From Ziziphus jujuba (taxonomy: Eukaryota; Streptophyta; Magnoliopsida; Rosales; Rhamnaceae), in the NCBI RefSeq assembly GCF_031755915.1, contig NC_083383.1, forward strand, positions 3,476,001 to 3,540,000: a stretch of DNA of 64,000 nt. Reading direction: 5' to 3'. Below the pieces are notes generated by a model. That model was not told the DNA's origin. It made no database searches and worked only from the letters and a program-made list of their open reading frames with translations. Below are positions 49,353 through 60,916 of the stretch, piece by piece; positions within the stretch are counted from its first letter, which is position 1; the number at the start of each line of letters is the position of its first letter. A program made the position numbers and the translations under genes.

Positions 49353-50661
49353 GCCTGGAGGGACTTACAATGATTTATCCAAGTGTAGCGTAGAGAGTTT
49401 CAGGACCAAACAAAATAAAATCTCTTAGTTTCTTCTTATGTTTAGTTTGCCATCCGTGATGCTATAGTTATACAGGCCATAGCTATGTTATGTAATAAGT
49501 CTCAGCGTTGCAGTTATGAAAAGAAGCGTAGACTTTTGGCCTCTACTTTACTTCAAATCTCAAAAGTGGACTTCCTAGTATTTATTTTATTATTATTATT
49601 ATTATTAGTTTCAATTTAGCTCCTTGATTTAATATTTTTATTGCAATGTAATAAAATTGAAAACGGAAACTATGAGATACAGATGTCCACTTCAAAAATC
49701 ATACCATGTATCTCTTTTCATGTCCTGTTTTTTTACATTAAGATTCCAAAATATTTAGAGGGGCAGAAAAGCAAAAAGAGAAAGGGTGAGCCCAACATGC
49801 TATCTCACGAGGAATGCAACGCCAACTTTATCTGACGACTCTTTTCTTGTAGTAGATTTCTGGGAGGATACTAGTAAAGCTATGTTGTGGGGTATTTAAT
49901 GTTACCAATGGTTGGAAACTCAGAACTCCCAAACTCTCTTCTCAGTTCTCACCGTTTTCTCTTTCTTTCCAAATATTTCAAAAGATATGTCATTTTAAAA
50001 ACAAATGTAAGATGCACATGATTTATGAAAGTGAACATCCATCAGCATTTATTTTAATGTTTTTTTTTTTCGACTTTCAAAACAAATTTCAAATATAAGG
50101 CAAATGGCCATTTTTAGATTGAGGGTAGACCAGAGAGTCCAAAACATAATCAACCTCCAAGAACAAATAAATAAACAAACTACCACTTGGACAAACCTGA
50201 CATGCAGTTGTGAATTCCATGAGAACGAATTAGGTCACCGATTATACAACTTAAAAAATGTTGGAATGCATATGGACATTCTTATACGTGATTTCGGTTG
50301 CTCTCTGTTTCACGCAATAATAGGGTCAAAGACAAAAACTACAAGAAGCAGCAGTTTTAGTATTATGAGGAAATCATTGCAGAAAGCTTCACGGAAAGCA
50401 TGTATCGTTACGTCAGCCACACGGAAACAAGCGACAAACACGGTAAGTTATATATATACAACGCATATGTCAACAGTTTTGATAACCACACAAAGTTACA
50501 ATAAATGTAGAACAAATAAATAATAGTATAATCAATCAACCCAGGACCCACAGATACTCGAAGCACATAATTTATACTTGCCACAAGTATTAACCTGTTT
50601 CTAGTCAGGCAAACCCAGAGTAGCACCTATGCCCGGGAGACTAAGAAGAAAAGCGACCATG
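49353..50661. other. Intergenic region containing one copy of a diverged repeat
   Basis: GRP 3' flank, then from about 50205 to 50640 a segment resembling 55225-55530. An open frame at 50104-50523 is not recognised and has no sign of being a gene. Confidence 0.5.
50205..50640 (+). repeat. Diverged dispersed repeat, copy A
   Basis: Shares scattered blocks in the same order with 55225-55530: GAATT/GTAAATTGCATGAGA-like start, ATGGACATT, CGCAATAATAGGGTCAAA versus CGCAATGCCAGGGTCAAA, AAGAAGCAGCA, GGAAAT(C/T)ATTGC. Identity is only moderate, with indels. Nature unknown: old duplication or transposon relic. Confidence 0.5.
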
Positions 50662-53388
50662 TCATCCTAAAGCCTGAAAATATTTCAGATCAAACCTTGT
50701 TATTGTCCTTCATGGGATTTGAATTGCAAAAGTATAATTAGCATGTACCAAGAATAATAGAAACATGGATATCAATGAAAAATTTTAACAGTAATGCACT
50801 TAATTGTGTGAGATTTAGGAGCAGCTGCCTCTAAATCTTAAAACTACAAGTATGATGTACTAAATGTTCCATGCAGAGTCAGTTTCGTATCTTTCATGTA
50901 CTTTGTGTTTGTGTTTTGTCAAGAAGCTCCTGGACAACCCCACTTCCCCTCCCCCTCTCCCCTTCAGCTAGCAAGCTCGACGATTTGACATATTCAGTTG
51001 CATTGTGTGAAAGCAAACTAATATAAATCATCCAAATTCTCCAGAACCCTCATGATTATGGTAATCATTAAGATGTCGAAGGTAAAAGAAGAAAAAAGAT
51101 CAATATTAACAAAAATATAATCATACCTTGCTCTCCAGGTGTGAGCCACTGGTTAAACCACCTCCATCAACACTGGACTTCAGTTCTAGTTCCCTACAAT
51201 GGGAATCAAGCAGTTGCAAGATTTATTTAAGAATAAAACAAAAAAATTCACTTTTTCATATCTACAACTTGATAAATTATAGACGGACTGGAAGGATACC
51301 TTTCATTTGGTTGATTGTGGAAACATGTGCTTGAACCAGGCTGAATAGTTATTTTTTCCTTCGAGGATTCTGGTTTATCTTCCCCCTTAAAACCAAGAAC
51401 GAAATACACATGACTATCAAAATAACATGATTCAAAATTCTTCAAGGCATAATTCATCAAGAATCAATAGTGCACTCTGCCTCAAAACAAAATACATACC
51501 GCCAAATGGTCTTCCCTCCACCCTGGAATGTTATCTGAAAGAATGGTGATATACTGCTCCATTGCCATCTCTGGACTCATGTTCCCCAACCTCTGCCAAG
51601 CATTCCTTGCACAAAGTGCCCTCCATCACTCACATATAGCAGCTCTCTACCCTGTTATTATAACTAGCAATCAAGCTATACCGTGTAATTTGGTATAGGC
51701 CCCTTGGGTGTTTCACAAGTTCAGGTTCTTCTAAATTTGACAAATTTTTAGCGAAGAATCAATTGTGGTATTAGGAAATTTTGAAGCTATGGATGTGGAA
51801 AGCTTGGGAGTTTGTATGCAGAGTACGTTTGGGATCACTTGTTTAAGGAAAATTCTACAACATCAGCACATTTGCATTGAGTTGGTCTGTTTGTTCGGTT
51901 GTCTTGACTCAGGACATATTCCAAACCGAATGGTAAGAAGTATTGAGCAATAAAAGGAATGTGTAAATGTCGGGATCCCAAAAATGGTGGAAGGTCAAGA
52001 GCGTTAACTTCAACTAGCCCATTGATATCAGGGATTTAGATACTACAGTTTACTTCACAGTAAACAAGACACTAGGAGTAGGAATGGAATAATGGACTAA
52101 CATATTTAGAAGGAAGAACACTTGATTCTTAGATTATTATACTCGATATGGATCATTTGAGTTCTTTTTGTAATCTAACTCTTCAATTGTCTTGAGTCCC
52201 TTTCTCTAAAACTTCTATAAATATGCTTTTCAAACCTTCATTACAGTTCATCTCGTAAAACAATTTATTCTGGCTACATTCTTTTTTTTCTTTTTTTCTT
52301 TTTTTAATAATATATATATATATATATATTCTTCGTTTTGCATTTTTCAATCTTATGAGGTTAACTTATCATTGTCCGGATTGACATTTTGCCAGTTTAT
52401 ATTCTAAGGGTTGAGGCATTCAAACAAACATAAAAAGATGATGAAAAATGGATATGCAATCCCATCCTAAATCATCTTACACAGATAAAACACAAAAGTA
52501 AAAAATAATATAATAACAACGAAAGAGGCAACGGAAAGTTTAGTACCACTTAGCACGAGCAGATAGCTTGAGAGCCATAGGCTGAGACTCGTAGCAAGGC
52601 CCTTCAGTGGCAACCTTGTGAAGTCCATACAATTCCATCTGCACGTCACTCCCAGCATCCACCAAACGATCATCGCCCTTAGCCCCAGTCTGAGACTCCA
52701 CAAATTTCACCGCCGCAGCGAAATCATTCTCCCACTCACTTCTCTCAATCCCTTCCCAATCGTCATCCTCGCTGTCATTATGCATCCCCACCTCGTGCAC
52801 TTCATCTTTTCCCTTCGATTCGTCGACCACACCACTGACCTCTTCTTCATCAGCCGCCGACTCTCCCCCAATCACGTCTATTCCTCTGTTCCCCAAAGTT
52901 TCTTCCACAGAGTCATCGATATGACCCTCATTGACTCCTCGAGGATCAACGTCACAAACTTTCTCAGCCGACGCAGTTTCCTCGCCGTCCGATAGCTTCT
53001 CCGGCAACACAACAGCCTCAGATTGTTGTCCTGAACCTTCCTCCAGCAATTCCTCTCGACGATGCTGCACTTGTTCGGAAATCTCCTCAACCTGATGATG
53101 ATGATGATGATGATCTGGTTTTCCTGGGAACCGATCAACCTCTTCTTCCACAGCTTCTCTAACAAATTCAACTACCCTGCTCTCGCTTTCGGAACCCCGA
53201 ACCGTCAAACTATCTTCGCAAGTTTTCTCCGCCTCAACAACACCTTCATCAGAAACAGAACTCGATTTCAATTCAGAGTCAGGGTGCCTAGAATCGCCAG
53301 CCAGAGCAAAGGCTACGAGTTTGGCGACAAGGAAAGAGAGAAGAAGAGCCAGAGAGGCCGTCAAGAAGAGCTCGTGGACAAGCTCCAT
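50662..53388 (-). CDS. Acyl-CoA-binding protein, ACBP3-like
   Basis: Model: exons 53388-52547, 51605-51500, 51385-51300, 51193-51127 and a tentative 12-base last exon 50673-50662, giving 370 residues. Exon 1 encodes an N-terminal hydrophobic helix (LFLTASLALLLSFLVAKLVA), a long acidic region with a run of six His near residue 93, and the start of the acyl-CoA-binding domain (DDDWEGIERSEWENDFAAAV; ELYGLHKVATEG). The W of ARAKW is split by the intron and completed by exon 2 (NAWQRLGNMSPEMAMEQYIT). A single C-terminal ACB domain behind a signal/anchor and acidic spacer is the layout of Arabidopsis ACBP3, an extracellular/endomembrane protein binding acyl-CoA esters and phospholipids, linked to senescence and autophagy. 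Exons 1-2 are secure; exons 3-4 fit frame and splice rules; the last exon (AAG|GCTTTAGGATGA) is only the best fit. Confidence 0.9.
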
Positions 53389-56132
53389 GGTTTTTGATTA
53401 GAAAGAAAGGCAAAGGGAGTGGGAAGAATCCAAGAAGAAAGGGTTAAAAGCTTTAGCGATGGTGATGATGAGCTTTTAGCTTTGGCTTATTAGCTTAGCT
53501 ACCAACAATATAGATACAGATAATAAAATGTCACAAAAAGGTTATAGAGCAGTAATTTGGTTTAAACAAGGCAGAGAGAGGGGAATGGGATATTTGCAGA
53601 GCAGAGCAAAGCATATTCCGCCTGCCTTTGGGCTTTTGGCATCCACCTAGGCTTATGGGAGGGAGTTACTTTTTCTTAATTTCTGGAAGATGTGGACCCC
53701 ACACCTATAGAATGGCTGGCAAAAGGGCCCACCACTATAGCACCCAGTGGTTATTATAGTCACGGACGTGCACCAAAATCCAAATCGCGCGAGCCTCCAA
53801 CGAGGGACTGACTCACTGGGAATGCAAAATGCAAAGACGGTTTTATGCTTATCCGGTTGGGGTGGCTAACTGCATTATCATTCATCGCTATTATTATTTG
53901 ACTGCAGCACGAGCCTTCTGAGGCGAGTCTCCTGCAATTTCATCTTTTAACACTTGTCGATATCCCAGTGGTCAGGAATTGGAGACCCCTGTTTAATTTA
54001 GTCAATCAGGCTTTTCGTGTGAAAAATAAGGGGAAAAAGAGGAAAATTAAAAAATTACACCCAAAAAAAAAAAAAAACTGTGGGACAGATTTTTCGTGCT
54101 TATCCTGTCCCGTCTGATTGCGACCCGTTGACGGCGGTGACTGATAGATAAATTCATCAAGCTTTTAATTCGCGGTGGGTGGGCTGAAAATGTTTATCAT
54201 GTGCATCTTGATGACGTGGCCTTTTTATCTTTTACAAATTAATAATGCTCTCAGCTGCCCCCCAACCGGCCTCCTTCATTGTTTCGTTCGTTGCGTCATT
54301 TGCTCTTCTTCGCATCTGAGATTGGCTACTTTTTTTTACGGACCAAGCAATCCCTTATTCTATGGGGGATTATAAATATAGCATCTACGATGTACTTTAG
54401 CTTATAATGATAAATTGGGATCAAAATAAATAAGTCCGTCATGTTAGGGAGGGCACCCACTCAAAGAATCAGTAGCAATTTATTATATTCTACTTTTACT
54501 TGGGTTTGGAAACTTGTGCTTGCGCGTAGTTTAAGCTTCCATGACGGTTGAGTTATTTGAAAAAAGCCCAAAAGAACATTTCGGCATAGTTTTGGTCTCT
54601 TTATTTTACTAATTTAGTTCCAATCTCAAAGTGGGTCTTCATAAATTTTCAACAGAGATTTCCAAGGTTAAAATTTGATTTTGATGTAATAACAATATTG
54701 AAAATGGTCGCTTAGGGACGTATTTTACTCTAGAAACTCCGACATCTCACACTACTTTCCTTCTTCTATTAAAATATTAGAGAGAGAGGGGACTACAGAA
54801 AGTGAAAAAGGTGAATTTTTCACATGCATAATGGCTCGTTTCTCACAAGGATTAAATGGAAGCTGGGTTATAGTGTGTTTGAGGTTTATGAGTAGACAGT
54901 TGATTGTCTGTCTCTTTCTTTCGCACTTCTCACCATTGTCTCTCTCTGCAGTCCCCTCTCTCTACATATTTCAAAGTTCAAACAACATCTATGAAGAAGG
55001 AAACACCACAAAATGAACCTGAATTTTATGTGAAGTAGATCCATCTCCATCAGCCTCCGTTTTCAATTTTACTACATTGCTTAAATGAATTATGAAACTA
55101 CAAAATTTCAAATGAAGGTCCTTAATGGACGATTTAAAAAGAAAAGTTGACCTATATATTATTAAAAAAAAAAAAAAATTGACTGTTCATACTAAAACTT
55201 TTAAAACCTGAAATTAATTAATGAAGGTGTAAATTGCATGAGAGTGAATTAGCTGGATCATCCTCAAGCTCAACACAGAAAGTTGGAAAATTGCTCATGG
55301 ACATTGTCGCATTGATTTTAGTTACTCTATACATTTTACGCAATGCCAGGGTCAAACTCAAAGTTAAAGTTAAGACCTCAAGAAGCAGCAAAATTATTAT
55401 GAAGAGGAAATTATTGCTGGAGCCAGATGGAAATTAAACATGTATGAATGCTTTTTTAACACCTATCTCTGTCTCAATTCGAGCAAACCAAGAGAATCGC
55501 AACTATGTTTGCGAGATCAGGCTGTGGGGCTTGGTTCTGATTATCAGGCCCATTCTCATAGAAAGATTTTACTGGTTTGAGCCTTACGAAAACATTGAAT
55601 AAGGCCCACCGTCATAACAGAAACATATATTCGACCCCCAGTTATGAGGCTTTACCAGGTTACCTTAACCCCAAAAATATTGGTTGTTTTATTTATCTTA
55701 TTTTTTCTGTTCATGATTACAGAAAACTAACAAGTTGTTGCATTTTTTTTTTATATAATATTAATCAGTAAATCTGTGTCATTAAAGATCATAATTTCCA
55801 AACTACCATCCAACAGCGACTTCATTGAAAAAGCACGGCGACAAAGGATATTGTGATTAGTTTGCCCCCATTAAATGTTCTATTGTTTGGGTTTGGTTGG
55901 GGAAGTGAATGGGCCCCACCACTTTGTGTCCCAAGTTATCCAGAATTACACAATCACCACAAATCGTAGTGTGAGAGGTGAGCTCCAGCTGTAAGGTTTT
56001 CACTAGTGAATGCTTAGCATTAGCACTACCAGTGGCAAACATTTGTAGCGGTCTATCTAATTTAAGCACCGTATTGGCCTACCCAAGTAACCCACATTTA
56101 TATAATTTGAATGTGAATAGGGATAGGCCATC
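53389..56132. other. Intergenic region upstream of ACBP3-like gene
   Basis: ACBP3-like 5' leader and promoter near 53389-53900, then gene-poor DNA containing the second copy of the diverged repeat. The open frame 56069-55857 (-) is unrecognised. Confidence 0.5.
55225..55530 (+). repeat. Diverged dispersed repeat, copy B
   Basis: Counterpart of 50205-50640, on the other side of the ACBP3-like gene and in the same orientation. An open frame 55234-55437 within it contains a hydrophobic stretch, but there is no support for it as a gene. Confidence 0.5.
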
Positions 56133-56141
56133 ATACAAAAT
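56133..56141. repeat. 9-bp target-site duplication (left) of MULE
   Basis: ATACAAAAT, identical to 60917-60925. Nine base pairs is the characteristic Mutator-superfamily duplication. Confidence 0.92.
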
Positions 56142-56225
56142 GGATTTTTTTGAAAAGTAGCCACTTGTCTGATTCAAAATTGAAAAATAGCAAAAAAAAA
56201 TTTTTTTTTTTAAAAATAACCAATT
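56142..56225 (+). repeat. Left terminal inverted repeat of MULE
   Basis: Aligns, with mismatches and small indels, to the reverse complement of 60833-60916. Shared blocks: GG(A/G)TTTTTT, GAAAA(G/C)TAGCCA, ATAGCAAAAA, poly-T, TAACC. Confidence 0.85.
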
Positions 56226-56742
56226 TTTAACACATTTAGACCAAAATATCCTTTATTATATTTTTTTTAACTTTTTTTCTTGGTTTCCCTTTCCCTTTCC
56301 CTTTCCAAACTTAGCTAGGGCTTTCTCTTTCTAATTTCTCTTTCAAAAAACACCATTGCAGTCACCACCAAGAGCCAGTCATCATCGCCGCCACATCATT
56401 GCCATAGCCATCAAGAACTAGTCATCACTGCAGCTGCACCATTATCGTTGCCACCAAGAGCCAGTTGTCGCAGCACCAACACCATTGCCATCGCCGCATC
56501 TGCACCATTGCTATCACCACCAAAAGCTAGTTGTCGCCACAGCCGCAGGTTGCGTATGTGTCGATGCCGCCGCAACCACCTATTCCTTCTTTCTCTACTT
56601 TTTTTTTTTTTTTTTTTGGCTAGTGGCTGATTATTTATGAACTGTTGTAATATTGGAATTTTGCTTTAGCAGGGTAATTAATCCAAGAAAATTTTATATA
56701 TAAAACTCGGTGATAAAAAAAAAAAAAAAAAAGGATTTATAC

Positions 56743-57405
56743 ATGGCCATTGAAGATTTGGAAGTAGAAAAGGAGGATCCATTTCTTAGATTCATTGAAT
56801 ATGCCAGATCCATAATATCCCTTGAAGAAAAAAAAGAAGAAGACCAAGATATAGATCCCAAAATTGGAAATGGAAAAGAGACCAAACAACCCAGTTGAAA
56901 TTGGATTGCTTCTCGAATCTTCAAGACTTGTACTGCTTATTCTAGTGATGCTATCCTAGCAATTCTTCTCTTTGATATCACTCAGGAGGTACAGAGCTTT
57001 TTTTTTTCTTTTTTTTTTTTTACACTTAATTTCATATTTTTTCAATATATTCTCTGGTGTTTGGTTAATGAGAAAATTGAGGGAAAAGAAAAAAAAAATC
57101 CAAAGTTTGAACCTTTGTTTTGGGTTTTTGGTTATGGAAATGGGTAAAGGTAAAGATTTTAGATTGGCCAAGTTTTATTTCTACTAACGGGGAATTGAGG
57201 ATGTGTGGAATGTTGTAGGCATGGAGTGAGCAACATAGAGATGGGACTACTAAGCAGAGGCCTGAATGTATCAACCAGTTGAGGAAGAAATATAGAAGAG
57301 CAAAGCTTCCAAACACTGTTATGATTGACTCCATTTATGAAAAAAATTTCTTGTCTTTGAGTAGTGTTTTAGAAGCTATTATTGTCAATGCTTATTTGCT
57401 CCCAG
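56743..57405 (+). pseudogene. Captured 5' fragment of a plant gene (possibly CDC24-like OB-fold protein)
   Basis: Exon 1 56743-56988 begins MAIEDLEVEKEDPFLRFIEY and continues through WIASRIFKTCTAYSS to DITQE; exon 2 57219-57405 encodes AWSEQHRDGTTKQRPECINQ through LPNTVMIDSIYEKNFLSL to AYLLP. Splice sites are GT-AG and in phase. A TGA at codon 52 (56896-56898) interrupts exon 1, with the frame continuing unchanged on both sides. No further exons follow: after the second donor the sequence is unrelated. The N-terminus resembles an uncharacterised plant protein that I recall as carrying CDC24-type OB-fold domains; that identity is weak. Lying wholly between MULE termini, it is best read as a captured gene fragment rather than a locus of its own. 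Confidence 0.7.
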
Positions 57406-58076
57406 GTACTCTTTGCAAATCTAAAAATCCTCATGTTGTTTTACTTCAATGGAGGCTTTGTGTGGCTAAATAATAAAGCGAAGTGGAATAAATCTATTAT
57501 GCGAAAAACTTTCATTTAAAAGGGAAAAAGATATATAAAAGTATACATTTAGATTCTTCTTCTTCATTGTTCCAATTGATTTCTTTTTTCCCTTTAGGTT
57601 TTTTTGTATGTACTTTTTTTTCTTATTCCATGAGTGATCTGGAAAGTGAGTTCTGTAAACTAGATAGTTGACTCATAATCATGCTATTGATAAATTTGAT
57701 TCCTCATGATAAATTTGGTTCCTACTTTAGAAACTTATTTCAAACTAAAAAAGGAAATTTCCTATTGTTGAATGTGGATATCCTACTGAAGAAAAAGAGT
57801 AAAACTTAAAACAAAAAATTAAGCATATGAGCTGGGTGGTGATGCTTGTTTTTTTTTTTTTTTTATATACTTTTGTCATGTTTATAGATGCATATTCTTT
57901 ATTATATTAGATTTTTAATTGTAAAGATAATGGTGGCTTATAATGTTCATTTAACGAAAATAACGATGTGTTATTGATGTAAGGATAACTAATTGACCTT
58001 AAAGAAAATGTGCCATATTTAGTTATTAGAATTCCATTATGTACAAACATATTACGAGCTCAATTACAGATTCTGA

Positions 58077-58270
58077 GAAATTTTCCACTTATTGGAAAAA
58101 TTTTCCTCCAGGCGGAAAAATTTTCCTCCTGGAGGAAAATTTTTTCTCTAGTTGGAAATCCCATATGGAACCAATTGAAGCTTCTGGATAATTTTCCACC
58201 AGGCGGAAAATTTTTCCTCCAAGCAGAAATCATTTTCCTCCTGTTGGAAAATTTTTCCTCCAAGCGAAAA
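58077..58270. repeat. Array of GGAAAATTTTCC-like palindromic units
   Basis: About seven units of form (G/T)GGAAAAATTTTCCTCC separated by a few bases, inside the MULE. Neighbouring units can pair to form long hairpins. A related, more degenerate cluster occurs at 60265-60415. Confidence 0.8.
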
Positions 58271-58304
58271 TTGTTGAATAATACTTATTCCACTTGGTAA
58301 ATCA

Positions 58305-58480
58305 ATTTCTAATAGATTACTTAAGTTAATAGTGGGATAAAAAAAATTGAGAGTGGAGACAAATATTATATAAGATGAAGATGGATTTAACAAAAAATGT
58401 ATTGATGTTTAAAATCAATAACCATTTTAAAGAAAAGAAAAAATGACATATATTTCTTTTTCTTTTCAAAATCATTTGGA
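58305..58480 (+). repeat. ~175-bp direct repeat, copy 1
   Basis: Closely similar to 59049-59222, sharing GAGAGTGGAGACAAATATTA and TATAAGATGAAGATG among others, with small indels. The pair brackets about 570 bp containing a CCGG-rich segment near 58840-59030. Confidence 0.85.
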
Positions 58481-59048
58481 TATTTCATAAAATAAGATGT
58501 AAACTAAAGATTTAAAATCAACTCCAGAAAGCCTCTTTTCATTTGGGATTAAATTTAAAAAAAAAATTGCTAATAAATCTTCCACCGTCGAGTAGAGAAT
58601 ATAATATCCATGATTATTTTAAAGCCATGCTTATTCCAATCAACATGAATTCGACATTTTCAATATAAATAATTATTAAAATAACAAACATATACATTTT
58701 TCAAACTACCGCAATAAAATAATAATATTTTATGTAAAAATGGCATCTTTCAGAATACTACACCATAATTCACAAATGAGGTATCCATAGAAAGCTAAGG
58801 AGACGAGAAATATGTTACCAACTTTTTTTGGACTCAACTTGACCGGCGGTGACTGGCAGAATGGACGGGAAGTTTTTGGCCAAAGTTCAACTCCTTATAT
58901 CTCTCAAACGATAGGGAATCAAGCTGAATGGATCTCAAAATTAAGCTCAGGAGCTCTAAAATTAGTGGAAAGGAGTATCAATTTGGTCGGGTAGTGGCCG
59001 GATTGCCGGAAAACCCATCTTGCCGTTGTCACGACGGAGACAAATATT

Positions 59049-59222
59049 TGTTTTTAATAGATTATTTAAATTAATATTGGGGTAAAAAATTTGAGAGTGG
59101 AGACAAATATTATATAAGATGAAGATGAATTTAACAAAAAATGTATTGCTTTTTTAAATTAGTAACCAATTAAAAGAAAAAAAAATGATATATATTTGTT
59201 TTTCTTTTCAAACTCATTTAGA
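59049..59222 (+). repeat. ~175-bp direct repeat, copy 2
   Basis: Direct-orientation partner of 58305-58480. Such a pair could be the long terminal or direct repeats of a small nested element, or an internal duplication. Confidence 0.85.
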
Positions 59223-59380
59223 CAGTTTATTCTATAAGTCACATTTGCTGCGAAATATCTGTCCAACTACAATGCTCTCATAGTTAGTGAACTTTGATGA
59301 ACATATGGCCATAGAACCACTTTTGTTGCTCGATGATAAGTGGTCACTTGTAGCACGATGAACCCTAATATCATCAACTC

Positions 59381-60150
59381 ATTCATTGTTCATTTCAGGA
59401 TGCATATAATTATTATTGTCGGGTAACTCATGTTCGAAATCTACATCATTATGATCAACATCATCTGACTGAATGCTAACATCATCCCTTGCTGCATTGT
59501 AATTCTCATATTGATTAATATTATTCAACTTCTCATACTCCTCTTGGTCAGGAAACCGTTTTGCACAGTCACCTCTAACATCAACTTCTTCATGGATGTT
59601 AAATGATGTCCAAGATCTACGGACATTAACTTCATCGTGATCTCTAACCTGAGTTTCATGAGCTACAAATGTCATGAAATGTAGTCTCAATGGGTTCAGG
59701 ATCGGGAACTTATGGTAGAAGAACAACAATTGAAGGACTAGTAAAAGAATGCTGATTACTCCCATTATCTGAAGCAAAGGCTGTTTGATGAATATTTCTA
59801 GATACATGTTCAACTTTTAAAATTACCTCAACATACAATGGAGATCGCATCATTGTCATCCCTCCATTCCTCACTTATTGAAAAAAGCATTTCACAACCC
59901 TATCCTTGCATATTTCTAGAGAATCCAACTTTTCTGCACATCGTCCATATATCCATTTTAGATTTAGCAAATATTTATTTCGGTCTATCTTAATAAAATT
60001 GAAAATCTCATTCTCTAACTCTAATTTTGTGCATCTTTTGCCTACAGAAACCATTATAGTTTTACCATTTTGATATCCCCAATGGCCACCATCACTTTGT
60101 ACTAATGTTCAATTGTATAAAATGGCAATTATAATATCATCGTTTACCAT
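59381..60150 (-). pseudogene. Decayed MULE transposase, N-terminal part
   Basis: Reading inward from the right terminus on the minus strand, ATG 60150 starts MVNDDIIIAILYN, then a stop, then SDGGHWGYQNGKTIMVSVGK and IKIDRNKYLLNLKWIYGRCA, followed by more stops. This pattern (a 'GGxW-Y-GG-K' start followed by a Leu-rich ~100-residue N-terminal module) is that of plant MULE transposases. The following acidic, Asn-rich segment (59813-59379) also reads like the linker before the transposase core. No DDE core or SWIM zinc finger remains. Family assignment is from remembered pattern. Confidence 0.6.
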
Positions 60151-60264
60151 TTTACTACAAAATTAAATTAATAACATTAAAATAAATTAATAAATATATA
60201 AAAATATGAATAATACTTAATAAACATATTATCTGTCCTAAAAAATCGCTTTTGTTTTTATTTC

Positions 60265-60415
60265 CGCCAAATATAACATTTTCCTACTAGCGGAAAATTA
60301 GTGGAAAACTAGAGGAAAATTAGTGAAAAACTGGAGGAAAATTAACGGAAAACTGACAAATTGGCGGAAAATGGCGGAAGTTCATCTTTTTCGCCAATTT
60401 TCCTCCATTTTACTG
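60265..60415. repeat. Cluster of GCGGAAAA motifs
   Basis: A degenerate array of ~19-bp units (GGAAAA(T/C)TA..., GGCGGAAAATGG) near the right end of the MULE, related to the array at 58077-58270. Possibly transposase-binding sites or the edge of a nested element. Confidence 0.65.
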
Positions 60416-60832
60416 GTTTTCACGATTTTTCATTTTTACATCATTTTTCTTCCATTTTCACACTATTTTACATCATTTAGCACCAATATTTCATCTAATA
60501 ACAAAAATAAGAAACTTTTTACCTAAGTTTAGTGTACAAAATATCCAGTCCCAATAAATTTTTGGGCAAATCAAAATTTTGTGAGAGACCTTCAATCCAT
60601 AGGCTAGTGCAAGTAAGCTGCTGTCATATTGAAGTCTTCTCAACTCTGACTATTTGGACTCTATTGGGTTGTAAGATTCCAGAAAATACAAGAAAAAGGA
60701 GTAAGAGAAGATGAGATGCAAGAAATTTTGTTTTGGGGGGTGCACGGGTGTTTTGACAAAGGAGGAAAAAGAAAAAAGGTAAGAGAAAAGCAATTTTGTA
60801 ATTTTTCGTTTATCTAAGGGTATTTTAGTCCA

Positions 60833-60916
60833 CAGTTGGTTAGATTTTATAAAAAAAAAAATTTTTGCTATTGAAAAAGTTTGCATTTTTTGGTTGGCTA
60901 GTTTTCGAAAAAACCC
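60833..60916 (-). repeat. Right terminal inverted repeat of MULE
   Basis: Counterpart of 56142-56225 in inverted orientation. Confidence 0.85.

Larger units (their letters stand above)
56142..60916. mobile_element. Mutator-like element carrying captured host exons (Pack-MULE type)
   Basis: 4,775 bp bounded by terminal inverted repeats of roughly 80 bp: the left end starts GGATTTTTTTGAAAAGTAGC and the reverse complement of the right end starts GGGTTTTTTCGAAAACTAGC. Both continue into a similar ATAGCAAAAA, poly-T, then TAACC segment. ATACAAAAT (9 bp) flanks both ends. Inside are, from left: imperfect CCA/GCC-rich repeats (about 56355-56580), two exons and an intron of a cellular gene (56743-57405), clusters of GGAAAATTTTCC-like motifs, a ~175-bp direct repeat pair, and on the minus strand a decayed MULE transposase start. 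Intron retention means capture at DNA level. Boundaries are directly visible; calling it Pack-MULE follows from the captured fragment. Confidence 0.87.

Noticed and set aside
48931..49428. 165-codon frame overlapping the glycine-rich gene in another phase
   Set aside because: A by-product of the GGN-rich repeats; only the phase starting at 48798 has a signal peptide and regular Gly motifs.
50104..50523. 139-codon open frame
   Set aside because: No domain, no codon pattern of a gene, and it overlaps a diverged repeat whose other copy encodes an unrelated frame.
55857..56069. Minus-strand open frame of about 70 codons with a protein-like composition
   Set aside because: It begins at a GTG after a stop, has no recognisable family and no clear splice partners. 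It may be an exon of something or a transposon relic; not supported enough to call.
58812..58994. 60-codon frame in the CCGG-rich segment between direct repeats
   Set aside because: The sequence looks like transposon filler DNA and lacks any known domain.
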